This document shows, piece by piece, positions 47,157 to 55,413 of a DNA stretch of 64,000 nucleotides. Source of the DNA: Rhodopseudomonas faecalis (GTDB lineage Bacteria > Pseudomonadota > Alphaproteobacteria > Rhizobiales > Xanthobacteraceae). Below the pieces are notes generated by a model. The model saw only the letters and a program-made list of their open reading frames with translations, had not been told where the DNA came from and did not search any database. The DNA is taken from assembly GCF_003217325.1 (NCBI RefSeq), contig NZ_QJTI01000009.1, forward strand, positions 89,563 to 153,562, in the 5' to 3' direction. The stretch's first letter is position 1; the number at the start of each line of letters is the position of its first letter. Both the position numbers and the translations under genes were made by a program.

Positions 47157-47744
47157 TCAGGCCGCGCGTGCGGCGGAGAACCGCGAGGCCTTGCGGGGCG
47201 ACAAGGCGGCGCCGGTCGCCACGATCAGGCCATCGGCGCCATCGAGCGCGCCAGCGCGCAGTTCGAGGCCCAGCAGCCGGTCGCGCTCGAACGGACCGGG
47301 CAGCGACAGCTTGTCCATCTTGGCAACCGAGAAGCCAAAGCGGGCATAATACGGCTCATCGCCGAGCAGAATCACCGCGCCATGACCGCGCGCCGCAGCG
47401 GCAGCGAGCGCGTGCTTCATCAGCGCGGCGCCGACGCCGAGCTTGCGGCACGAGCCATCGACCGCGAGCGGGCCGAGCACCAGCGCGGAACGGCCGCCGG
47501 CATCGACGTGCCACAGCCGCACGGTGCCGACCAGGCGGCCCTGGTGGATCGCAGAAAACGCCAGACCTTCCGCCGGACGGCGGCCATCGCGCAGCCGCTG
47601 GCAGGTGCGCGCATTGCGGCCCACGCCAAAGCAGGCGTCGAGCAACGCTTCGCGCGCCGGCACATCCGCGGCGCGCTCGGCGCGAATCGCAAACGCAGCT
47701 CCGCTGTCAGCGGCGGCAACCAGTCGGATGAGGGTCTTGGTCAT
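47157..47744 (-). CDS. GNAT family N-acetyltransferase (YhbS-like)
   Basis: 195 residues. Acetyl-CoA binding loop in LAVDGSCRKLGVGAALMKHA (RKLGVG), then LLGDEPYYARFGFSVA, the YhbS signature. The start at 47744 (MTKTLIRLVAAA) is preferred over the in-frame 47888. It lies between the decarboxylase and the Rid gene in the polyamine cluster; acetylation of a polyamine or a related amine is plausible but unproven. Confidence 0.88.
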   Translation of the reverse strand: MTKTLIRLVAAADSGAAFAIRAERAADVPAREALLDACFGVGRNARTCQRLRDGRRPAEGLAFSAIHQGRLVGTVRLWHVDAGGRSALVLGPLAVDGSCRKLGVGAALMKHALAAAAARGHGAVILLGDEPYYARFGFSVAKMDKLSLPGPFERDRLLGLELRAGALDGADGLIVATGAALSPRKASRFSAARAA

Positions 47745-47923
47745 GGCGGTCCTGCTCCCGCTCCGCCAGCCGCTCGCGAGGCTGTCCGTGCGGGGCGCCG
47801 AACTCTGTCGCGCGCTGTCATCCGCTAGCCGGCAGCCTCCGCATAGCCGCGGAGCTATCATCAAGGTGGAGAGGGGGAGCCGGCGCACCGGCTCCGCTTG
47901 AAGTGAACGAGCTTACGCCCGCA

Positions 47924-49066
47924 TCAGATGTGGTAGGTCTTCAACGGCGGGAAACCGTTGAACGCCACCGCCGAGTAGGTCGACGTATAGGCGCCGGTGC
48001 CTTCGATCAGCAGCTTGTCGCCGATCTCGAGCGTCACCGGCAGCGGATACGGCATCTTCTCGTACAGCACGTCGGCCGAATCGCAGGTCGGACCGGCAAG
48101 CACGCACGGACGCATCTCCGCACCGTCGTGGCGCGAGCGAATCGGGTAGCGGATCGCCTCGTCCATCGTCTCGGCGAGACCGCCGAACTTGCCGATGTCG
48201 AGATAGACCCAGCGCACGTCGTCGGCTTCGCTCTTCTTCGAGATCAGCACGACTTCCGCTTCGATCACGCCGGCATTGCCGACCATGCCGCGGCCCGGCT
48301 CGATGATCGTTTCCGGGATCTGGTTGCCGAAGTGCTTACGCAGCGCCCGGAAGATCGAGCGGCCGTACTGCACCACAGCCGGCACTTCCTTCAGATACTT
48401 GGTCGGGAAGCCACCGCCCATGTTGACCATCGACAGATTGATGCCGCGCTCGGCGCAGTCGCGGAACACCGCGGCCGCCATCTCGAGGGCACGGTCCCAC
48501 GACTTCAGCTTGCGCTGCTGCGAGCCGACGTGGAACGAGATGCCATAGGCTTCGAGGCCCAGACGCTTGGCGAGGTCGAGCACGTCGACCGCCATCGCCG
48601 GCTCACAGCCGAACTTGCGGGACAGCGGCCATTCGGCACCGACGCAATCATACAGAATGCGGCAGAACACCTTGGCGCCCGGGGCGGCACGCGCCACCTT
48701 CTCAACCTCCGCCGCGCAATCGACGGCGTACAGGTTGATGCCGAGCTCGAAGGCACGCGCGATGTCGCGCTCCTTCTTGATGGTGTTACCGAACGAGATG
48801 CGGTCCGGGGTCGCGCCGGCGGCCAGCGCCATCTGAATCTCGGCGACCGAGGCGCAGTCGAAGCACGAGCCGAGCGACGCCAGCATCGCCAGCAGCTCCG
48901 GCGCCGGATTGGCCTTCACAGCGTAGAACACGCGGCTGTCCGGCAGCGAAGCGGCAAAGCTCTGGTAATTGTCGCGCACGACCTCGAGGTCAACGACCAG
49001 GCACGGCTCGACGTCCAGACCCTTGTTGCGGCGGTCGCGGAGGAATTCCTGAATACGTTCGGTCAT
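47924..49066 (-). CDS. Type III PLP-dependent ornithine (lysine) decarboxylase
   Basis: 380 residues, alanine-racemase-like fold. The PLP lysine is in YAVKANPAP (about residue 48); motifs GISFHVGSQ, MVNMGGGFP, EPGRG and the second-subunit active-site loop GPTCDSADVL are all intact. ATG 49066. It yields putrescine (or cadaverine) for homospermidine synthase further along the strand. Substrate preference between ornithine and lysine cannot be read directly, although the context with hss favours ornithine. It is preceded by a structured leader at 49281-49565. Confidence 0.94.
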   Translation of the reverse strand: MTERIQEFLRDRRNKGLDVEPCLVVDLEVVRDNYQSFAASLPDSRVFYAVKANPAPELLAMLASLGSCFDCASVAEIQMALAAGATPDRISFGNTIKKERDIARAFELGINLYAVDCAAEVEKVARAAPGAKVFCRILYDCVGAEWPLSRKFGCEPAMAVDVLDLAKRLGLEAYGISFHVGSQQRKLKSWDRALEMAAAVFRDCAERGINLSMVNMGGGFPTKYLKEVPAVVQYGRSIFRALRKHFGNQIPETIIEPGRGMVGNAGVIEAEVVLISKKSEADDVRWVYLDIGKFGGLAETMDEAIRYPIRSRHDGAEMRPCVLAGPTCDSADVLYEKMPYPLPVTLEIGDKLLIEGTGAYTSTYSAVAFNGFPPLKTYHI

Positions 49067-49746
49067 GGCACACTCCCAACGCCCAGCCAGGGCGCAATCA
49101 AACGTGACGTTCGTTCCGACGCCTTCAGAGCCGACGCGCGATGGAGGCGCGACGAGCCGAAAACTCGAAACCGAACAGTGCTGCCGTGGATTGGATGGGG
49201 AGATCCCGCCCGCACACCTGGCAATGAAGGACAAGCCTTTTCAGTAGCCCGCGCCGGCTGATGGAAAGCCGGTAGAGACCAAAAAAGCCCGCTCCGTCGT
49301 TGCTTTAAGTCGCGTCCCCCGTTGAGAGCGGGGTGCGCCGGTTCGCCTCCGGCTGCCGATCACGGTTGCAAAAGGTGAGAGACCTTCAACGGCAGCTCTT
49401 GAGAGAGATGCTGGCCCCGCGGAGAACACCCACGAGACCCTCGGCCTTGATCACCCCTTGGCGGCTGTCCGGCCTCTTGTCCGGATACCCACCGATCGAC
49501 ACACGACCACAGGCACGTGCGAAATTGGGCAAGCCGGGACATAGGTGCTTTACCCCGGCTTCGCAAGTTTTTTTTTAGGTTAATAGCGCTGCTACACTTC
49601 AACGCCGCGCTCTTAGCTGTGCGTAACGGCGGCCGCATGAACAGACGTTCAACTTCGCGCGCCGCAAGCGGCGCCGAGCAGCGTTTCAGGTATCTGGAGC
49701 AGGCACGAGCGCGCGGCTTTGTGACGCGCTCGAAACGCGGCGAGTA
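49067..49746. other. Leader and promoter region of the polyamine cluster
   Basis: 680 bp. The part 49281-49565 is the structured leader described separately. The remainder, 49576-49746, is GC-rich and holds no gene I can support; short frames there are Arg/Ala-rich. A run of nine T at 49567-49575 (plus strand) is notable. Confidence 0.6.
49281..49565 (-). ncRNA. Candidate speF leader element upstream of ornithine decarboxylase
   Basis: Read on the minus strand. A perfect 8-bp hairpin AAGCCGGG / CCCGGCTT (49561-49554, 49538-49531) opens the leader, and a terminator-like hairpin CCCGCTC / GAGCGGG (49332-49326, 49294-49288) is followed by CTTTTTT at 49287-49281, about 215 nt before the start codon. 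A terminator inside a long leader suggests attenuation. The location matches the speF motif reported upstream of ornithine decarboxylase genes of Alphaproteobacteria; sequence identity to that motif is from memory and needs an Rfam search. Confidence 0.6.
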
Positions 49747-50007
49747 TCAGACGCGGCGGGTAAACGGCTCAGCGCGGCGCGCCGCCCGGATGAAGGCAAT
49801 CATCACCACGACGCCGCACAAGAACAGCACGGCCTGCAGGATGTGCGAGGCGCCCTCGCCGAGGCCGAACAGGATCGCGAGCGCCCAGCCGCCGGCAAAC
49901 GCCGCGCCAAATACCTCAGCGCCGATCAGAATCGCGGCCGAGATCACGGTGATCACGGTCGGCCAGACGATCTGGCGGGGCGCGGTGGAAGCAGGCTGCT
50001 TGCTCAT
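49747..50007 (-). CDS. Small two-helix membrane protein, unknown function
   Basis: 86 residues from ATG 50007 (MSKQPASTAPRQIVW). Two hydrophobic helices, about 16-43 (PTVITVISAAILIGAEVFGA plus) and about 52-74 (ILQAVLFLCGVVVMIAFI), with a Gly-rich turn and an Arg-rich C-terminus. GAGGAC is about 9 bases upstream. No family recognised. Divergent from the M3 peptidase. Confidence 0.7.
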   Translation of the reverse strand: MSKQPASTAPRQIVWPTVITVISAAILIGAEVFGAAFAGGWALAILFGLGEGASHILQAVLFLCGVVVMIAFIRAARRAEPFTRRV

Positions 50008-50177
50008 CTTTGGGTCCTCGTGGTGGCCGCAATCTCTCCGAAAACGGCTGTCACGGCAAGCCCATCGCAAAAAGCTTGCGGGACCGGCCCGCGGCGCAGC
50101 CCTGCCGGACTAAAAATTCCCGGCGCGCATGCTATATCCTTCACGCCAATCCCCGAAACCCGGAGCAGGTCCTCTCG

Positions 50178-52241
50178 ATGCCCGCAATGCTGGATAATCC
50201 CCTGCTGCAGCCCTGGATGACGCCGTTCGAAACGCCGCCGTTCGACCAGATCAAGCCCGCGCACTTCATTCCGGCATTCGAGCAGGCGTTTGGCGACCAT
50301 GTCGCCGAGATCGAAGCCATCGCCGCGGACCCGGCGGCACCGGATTTCGACAACACCATCACCGCGCTGGAGCGCAGCGGCCGGCTGCTGAACCGGGTGG
50401 CGGCGGTGTTCTATGATTTGGTCTCGGCGCATTCGAGCCCGGCGCTGCTTGAGATCGACTCCGAGGTCTCGCTGCGCATGGCGCGCCATTGGAATCCGAT
50501 TTTGATGAATGCCGCGCTGTTCGCGCGCATCGACCAGCTCTATCAGCGCCGCGCCGAGCTCAGCCTGACGCCGGAACAGGCCCGGCTGCTGGAACGCACC
50601 TACACCCGGTTCCGCCGCGCCGGCGCCGGCCTCGACCAAAGCGCCAAGGACCGGCTCGCCGCCATCAATGAGCGGCTGGCGCAGCTTGGCACCAGCTTTA
50701 GCCATCATCTGCTCGGCGACGAGCAGGACTGGTTCATGGAAATCGGGCCGGACGATTGCGACGGCCTGCCGGACAGTTTCGTCGCCGCCGCCAAGGCGGC
50801 TGCCGAGGAGCGTGGCCTCGCCGGCAAGGCGGTGGTGACGTTGTCGCGGTCCTCGGTCGAACCATTCCTGAAAAGCTCGACCCGCCGCGACCTGCGCGAG
50901 AAGGTCTATAAGGCGTTCATCGCGCGCGGCGATAACGGCAATGGCAACGACAACAACGCCATCATCACCGAGATCCTGCAGCTGCGCGAGGAAACCGCCA
51001 AGCTGCTCGGCTATCCGACCTTCGCGGCCTATCGGCTCGATGATTCGATGGCCAAAACCCCGGAGGCGGTGCGCGATCTGCTGCAGCGGGTGTGGCGGCC
51101 GGCGCGGGCCCGGGCGCTCGCCGACCGCGACGCGCTGCAGGCCTTGATCGCCGAAGAGGGCGGCAATTTCGAGCTGGCGCCGTGGGACTGGCGCTACTAC
51201 GCTGAAAAGCTGCGGCAGCGCCGCGCCGATTTCGACGATGCCGCGATCAAGCCGTATCTGACGCTCGACCACATGATCGCCGCGGCGTTCGACACCGCGC
51301 AGCATCTGTTCGGCCTGAGCTTCACCTTGCGCAGCGACGTGCCGGTCTGGCACCCCGACGTCCGGGTCTGGGAGGTCAAGGACCGCACCGGCGCGCACAA
51401 GGCGCTGTTCTACGGCGACTACTTCGCGCGGCCCTCGAAGCGCTCGGGCGCCTGGATGACCTCGCTGCGCGACCAGCAGAAGCTCGATGGCGCCATCGCG
51501 CCGCTGATCATCAATGTCTGCAATTTCGCCAAAGGCACCGGCGGCGCGCCGGCGCTGCTGTCGCCGGACGATGCGCGCACGCTGTTCCACGAATTCGGCC
51601 ACGCGCTGCACGGCTTGCTCTCGGACGTCACCTACCCGTCGCTGTCCGGCACCGCGGTGTTCACCGACTTCGTCGAACTGCCCTCGCAGCTCTATGAGCA
51701 TTGGCAGGAGCAGCCGCAGGTGCTGCAGCGCTTCGCGCGCCATCACCAGAGCGGCGAACCGCTGCCCGACGATCTGCTGCGCCGTTTTTTGGCGGCACGG
51801 CAGTTCAACCAGGGCTTCGCCACCGTGGAATTCGTGGCGTCGGCGCTGATCGACCTGGAATTCCACACCCAGCCCGCCGCCGCGATCGGCGAGATCGCGA
51901 GCTTCGAGCAGCGCGAACTCGCCAAGATCGGCATGCCGCAGGAAATCGCGCTGCGCCATCGCCCGACCCAGTTCGGCCACATCTTCTCGGGCGACCATTA
52001 CGCTTCCGGCTACTACAGCTATATGTGGTCGGAGGTGATGGACGCCGACGCTTTCGGCGCCTTTGAAGAAGCCGGCAACATCTTCGATCCGAACGTGGCG
52101 CAGCGACTTCACGATTACATCTATGCTTCCGGCGGCTCACGCGATCCCGCCGAGGCCTATGCCGCATTCCGTGGCCGCGATCCCGCGCCCGACGCGCTGC
52201 TGCGCCGGCGCGGGCTGCTCGATCAGGCGGAGGCGGCCTGA
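50178..52241 (+). CDS. M3 family oligopeptidase (Dcp/OpdA type)
   Basis: 687 residues of the thimet oligopeptidase family. Zinc site HEFGHALHGLL (about residue 470) with the downstream glutamate in FTDFVELPSQLYEHW. N-terminus MPAMLDNPLLQPWMTPFETP is typical of the peptidyl-dipeptidase/oligopeptidase A branch. ATG at 50178 is chosen because homology starts there; the frame continues upstream to 50010. Cytoplasmic degradation of short peptides. Its stop overlaps the DUF1007 gene by 1 bp. Confidence 0.94.
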   Translation: MPAMLDNPLLQPWMTPFETPPFDQIKPAHFIPAFEQAFGDHVAEIEAIAADPAAPDFDNTITALERSGRLLNRVAAVFYDLVSAHSSPALLEIDSEVSLRMARHWNPILMNAALFARIDQLYQRRAELSLTPEQARLLERTYTRFRRAGAGLDQSAKDRLAAINERLAQLGTSFSHHLLGDEQDWFMEIGPDDCDGLPDSFVAAAKAAAEERGLAGKAVVTLSRSSVEPFLKSSTRRDLREKVYKAFIARGDNGNGNDNNAIITEILQLREETAKLLGYPTFAAYRLDDSMAKTPEAVRDLLQRVWRPARARALADRDALQALIAEEGGNFELAPWDWRYYAEKLRQRRADFDDAAIKPYLTLDHMIAAAFDTAQHLFGLSFTLRSDVPVWHPDVRVWEVKDRTGAHKALFYGDYFARPSKRSGAWMTSLRDQQKLDGAIAPLIINVCNFAKGTGGAPALLSPDDARTLFHEFGHALHGLLSDVTYPSLSGTAVFTDFVELPSQLYEHWQEQPQVLQRFARHHQSGEPLPDDLLRRFLAARQFNQGFATVEFVASALIDLEFHTQPAAAIGEIASFEQRELAKIGMPQEIALRHRPTQFGHIFSGDHYASGYYSYMWSEVMDADAFGAFEEAGNIFDPNVAQRLHDYIYASGGSRDPAEAYAAFRGRDPAPDALLRRRGLLDQAEAA

Positions 52242-52888
52242 TGAGCTGGCTGCGGCGCGCGCTGGTGTTGTTGATCCTGATCGCCGCCGCGGCCCAGACC
52301 GCCGTCAGTGTGGCTCAGGCCCATCCCCATGTCTGGATCGTGTCGCGCAGTGAAGTGCTGTACGCGCCGGACGGCACTATCACCGGCGTGCGTCACGCTT
52401 GGCGATTCGACGATGCGTTCTCGGCCTATGCCGTGCAGGGGCTGACCAGCAAGGAAAAGGGCGTCTATTCCCGCGAGGATCTGGCACCGCTCGCGCAGAC
52501 CAATGTCGAATCGCTGAAAGAATTTGCCTATTTCACCTTCGCCAAGGTCGAAGGCAAAAAGCAGAAATTCCTGGAGCCGACCGACTATCACCTCGAATAC
52601 AAGGACGCGGCGCTGACGCTGTTTTTCACGCTGCCGCTCAGGACGCCTGTGAAGACCCAGGAATTGTCACTCGAAGTTTACGACCCGTCCTACTTCATCG
52701 AATTCACCTTCGAGGATAAAGACCCAGTGAAACTGGTCGGCGCGCCTAACAATTGCCGGCTCGCTTTCCAGCGCCCCAGCGACGGCAGCGCCAATGCCGC
52801 CAAACTCGGCGAGGAGAACTTTTTGTCCGGGGACAATTCCAACTACGGCGCGATGTTCGCCAACAAGATTGCAGTGACCTGCCCGTGA
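52241..52888 (+). CDS. DUF1007 family periplasmic protein
   Basis: 215 residues. Signal peptide about 1-26 (LVLLILIAAAAQTAVSVAQA) followed immediately by the family motif HPHVWIVSRSEV, then VRHAWRFDDAFSAY and a beta-rich body ending with two cysteines (NNCRLAF and VTCP). The mature N-terminal His-Pro-His could bind a metal. The family is repeatedly found beside NicO-type nickel/cobalt transporters, as here. TGATG overlap with the M3 peptidase and GTGA overlap with the transporter. Likely a periplasmic partner of the transporter. Confidence 0.9.
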   Translation: MSWLRRALVLLILIAAAAQTAVSVAQAHPHVWIVSRSEVLYAPDGTITGVRHAWRFDDAFSAYAVQGLTSKEKGVYSREDLAPLAQTNVESLKEFAYFTFAKVEGKKQKFLEPTDYHLEYKDAALTLFFTLPLRTPVKTQELSLEVYDPSYFIEFTFEDKDPVKLVGAPNNCRLAFQRPSDGSANAAKLGEENFLSGDNSNYGAMFANKIAVTCP

Positions 52889-54105
52889 GCCTTGTTCAGC
52901 GTCGCAGAGGGCCGATGCCCTCGATCCGCATTCCTGTCAGCGCAAACTGGACGCCGGCCAGACTGGCGCTGCTCGGCGTCGGCCTGCTCGCCGCCGCCGG
53001 CCTTCTCGCCGATGGCGCGCTGCATACCGCGCTCGCCGCCAATCCGTTCGGCGCGCCGCCCGGCAGTGCACCCGAGCCGCAAGCGGGCGGCGTGATCGGC
53101 TGGCTGCTGGCGCAGCAATCGGCGTTCTACAAGCAGATGACCGGCACGATCCGCGCCGCCAAATCCGATGGCAGCGCGGTCTGGACCCTGATCGCGATCT
53201 CGTTTGCCTATGGCGTGTTCCATGCCGCCGGCCCCGGTCACGGCAAGGCGGTGATTTCGTCCTATCTGGTCGCCAATGAGGAAAGCGCCCGGCGCGGCAT
53301 CGTGCTGGCGCTGGTGTCGTCGCTGTTGCAGGCGCTGGTCGCGGTGACGATCGTCGGCGTTGGCGCCTGGCTGCTCAACGTCACCGCCAAGACCATGTGC
53401 AGCGCCGAGCGCGCCATCGAGATCGCCAGCTACGTGCTGATCATCGTCTTTGGCGCAGGGCTGGTCTGGAACAAAGGCGGCAACCTGATCCGCACGCTGC
53501 GGGCCGGATCAACGCCCGCTGTGGCGGAGGTCCCCGCCGGGACCGGCGCCGCTGATCATCACGGCCACCCTGACCCTGCCCCCCAGGCAGGGCACGATCA
53601 TGGGCCAGAGCAGCCGTGCCCGACCTGCGCGGCACAGCATGGCGCCGCCAACGCAGCTGCGCATACCCACCATCACCATGACGATGCCGCGCCGGGCCAT
53701 GCTCATGTCCACGACGCGCATTGCGGCCATTCACACGGGCCGGAGCCGGGCGAACTGGCCGGTCCGGGCGGCTGGAGCCGTGGCTTCGGCACGGTGCTGG
53801 CCGTCGGTCTTCGCCCCTGTTCCGGGGCGATCCTGGTGCTGGTGTTCGCGCTGGCCCAGGGACTGTTCTGGGCCGGCGTTGCCGCCACCTTTGCGATGGG
53901 TCTGGGCACCTCCATCACGGTGGCGACTATCGCCATCCTGGCGGTGTCCGCCAAAAGCGTGGCACGGCGCCTAGCGGGGAACCGGCCGGGAGCCGGCACC
54001 TTGATTGTCCGCGGCGTTGAATTCGCCGCCGCAGGGCTGGTGCTGCTGTTTGGACTCGGGCTGCTGCTGGGTTATGTCGGCACCGAGCGCGTCACCTGTC
54101 TTTAA
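52885..54105 (+). CDS. NicO/RcnA-like nickel-cobalt transporter with long His-rich loop
   Basis: 406 residues from the GTG at 52885, which overlaps the DUF1007 stop; ATG 52915 would give 396. About six to seven helices. The transport motif of the family is in FHAAGPGHGKAVISSYLV (about residue 110-128), repeated as VGLRPCSGAILVLVFAL. Between the halves lies a His-rich loop of about 60 residues (about 230-290, with HTHHHHDD, HAHVHDAHCGHSHG). Direction (uptake or efflux) and metal are unknown; Ni2+ or Co2+ is the family norm. Confidence 0.88.
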   Translation: MSLVQRRRGPMPSIRIPVSANWTPARLALLGVGLLAAAGLLADGALHTALAANPFGAPPGSAPEPQAGGVIGWLLAQQSAFYKQMTGTIRAAKSDGSAVWTLIAISFAYGVFHAAGPGHGKAVISSYLVANEESARRGIVLALVSSLLQALVAVTIVGVGAWLLNVTAKTMCSAERAIEIASYVLIIVFGAGLVWNKGGNLIRTLRAGSTPAVAEVPAGTGAADHHGHPDPAPQAGHDHGPEQPCPTCAAQHGAANAAAHTHHHHDDAAPGHAHVHDAHCGHSHGPEPGELAGPGGWSRGFGTVLAVGLRPCSGAILVLVFALAQGLFWAGVAATFAMGLGTSITVATIAILAVSAKSVARRLAGNRPGAGTLIVRGVEFAAAGLVLLFGLGLLLGYVGTERVTCL

Positions 54106-54166
54106 GAATATCAGGATCAGAAAGCGCAAAGCTGCGTCTCAGAAGATGGACGAACGCATGCGCCGC

Positions 54167-54186
54167 CTTATCTTGACAATGATAAG
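54167..54186. promoter_or_regulatory. Inverted repeat upstream of hemH
   Basis: CTTATC at 54167-54172 and GATAAG at 54181-54186, spaced by TTGACAAT, make a 20-bp inverted repeat ending 25 bp before the hemH start. Size and position suit an operator (iron- or haem-responsive regulators are possible) or a small hairpin covering the ribosome site. The regulator is not identifiable from the sequence. Confidence 0.45.
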
Positions 54187-54210
54187 CCAACGCGCGAAGC
54201 CACGGGCCCT

Positions 54211-55248
54211 ATGACGGTGATTGTTCCCATTCTCGGCGCTGAGCCCGCAGCCGATTCGGCTCCGGACCGGATCGGCGTGCTTCTGGTCAACCTTGGTACG
54301 CCCGACAGCGCCGACACCAAGGGGGTTCGGAATTATCTGCGCGAGTTCTTGTCGGACCCGCGGGTGATCGAGAACCAGGGCCTGTTCTGGAAGCTGGCGC
54401 TCAACGGCCTGATCCTGCGGACCCGTCCGGCCCGCAAGGCCAAGGACTACCAGAAGATCTGGAACACCGAGACCAACGAATCGCCGCTGAAGTCGATCAC
54501 CCGGGCGCAGCGCCAGAAGCTGGCCAACAGCCTGGCCGCGCATCCGAACATCATCGTCGATTGGGCGATGCGCTATGGCAATCCCTCGATCCGCTCGCGG
54601 ATCGCCGCCCTGCATGACCAAGGCTGCACCCGGATCCTGGTGGTGCCGCTCTATCCCCAATATTCCGCGGCCACGTCCGCGACGGTATGCGACGAAGCGT
54701 TCCGGGTGCTGAGCGAGATGCGGGCGCAGCCGACGCTGCGGGTCACGCCGCCCTATTATCGCGACCGCGCCTATATCGACGCACTGGCCGCCTCGATCAC
54801 CGCGCACCTCGCCACGCTGCCGTTCGAGCCGGAGCGGATCGTGGCGTCGTTCCACGGCATGCCGCAGGCCTATATCGACCGCGGCGACCCGTACCAATCG
54901 CAGTGTCAGGCCACCACCGACGCGCTACGCGCCAAGCTTGGGCTCGACGAGAACCGGCTGCTGATCACCTTCCAGTCGCGGTTCGGCTATGACCAGTGGC
55001 TGCAGCCCTACACCGACAAGACCATCGAGGGCCTGGCCAAAGAGGGCGTGAAGCGGCTGGCCGTGGTGATGCCGGGCTTTGCCTCCGACTGCCTGGAAAC
55101 GCTGGAAGAGATCGCCCAGGAGAACGCCGAGCTGTTCCTGCACAATGGCGGCGAACACTTCACCGCGGTGCCCTGCCTGAATGACAGCGACGGCGGCATC
55201 GCCGTGATTCGTCAGCTGGTGCTGCGCGAGCTGCAAGGCTGGCTGTAA
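54211..55248 (+). CDS. hemH: Ferrochelatase
   Basis: 345 residues. Inserts Fe2+ into protoporphyrin IX, the last haem step. Motifs: VLLVNLGTPDSADTKGVRNY near residue 24, the metal-transfer histidine in ASFHGMPQAYIDRGDPY (about 214) and the glutamate in HNGGEHFTAVPCLND near the end. ATG 54211. The final codons are part of a 16-bp tandem repeat running past the stop. It is preceded by a 20-bp inverted repeat. Together with hemA and ctaB it frames the haem supply in this window. Confidence 0.96.
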   Translation: MTVIVPILGAEPAADSAPDRIGVLLVNLGTPDSADTKGVRNYLREFLSDPRVIENQGLFWKLALNGLILRTRPARKAKDYQKIWNTETNESPLKSITRAQRQKLANSLAAHPNIIVDWAMRYGNPSIRSRIAALHDQGCTRILVVPLYPQYSAATSATVCDEAFRVLSEMRAQPTLRVTPPYYRDRAYIDALAASITAHLATLPFEPERIVASFHGMPQAYIDRGDPYQSQCQATTDALRAKLGLDENRLLITFQSRFGYDQWLQPYTDKTIEGLAKEGVKRLAVVMPGFASDCLETLEEIAQENAELFLHNGGEHFTAVPCLNDSDGGIAVIRQLVLRELQGWL

Positions 55249-55284
55249 GTCAGGCTGACTGTAAGTCAGGCTGGCTATAAGGTT
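55237..55284. repeat. 16-bp tandem repeat spanning the hemH stop codon
   Basis: Three near-identical 16-bp units: GGCTGGCTGTAAGTCA (55237-55252), GGCTGACTGTAAGTCA (55253-55268), GGCTGGCTATAAGGTT (55269-55284), then a partial GGCTTTTAAGG. The first unit contains the hemH stop TAA. A TAA is present in every unit. Confidence 0.85.
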
Positions 55285-55413
55285 GGCTTTTAAGGGCCGG
55301 CTGTAACAGCGCCCGCGCCGCTCCTCCCCGTATCCTGTGTCTTGCCGTCGGCGCCGCAACCCCACAAGGTTGCGGCTGATTGATTTGCCGAAGCAGCCCA
55401 GACGGAGACGGCT

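Noticed and set aside
49531..49575. Plus-strand intrinsic terminator (hairpin plus nine T)
   Set aside because: No plus-strand gene precedes it for about 5 kb, so it is better explained as the first hairpin of the minus-strand leader.
50004..52112. 702-residue minus-strand frame
   Set aside because: Antisense to the M3 peptidase whose catalytic motifs are intact; composition is that of a shadow frame.
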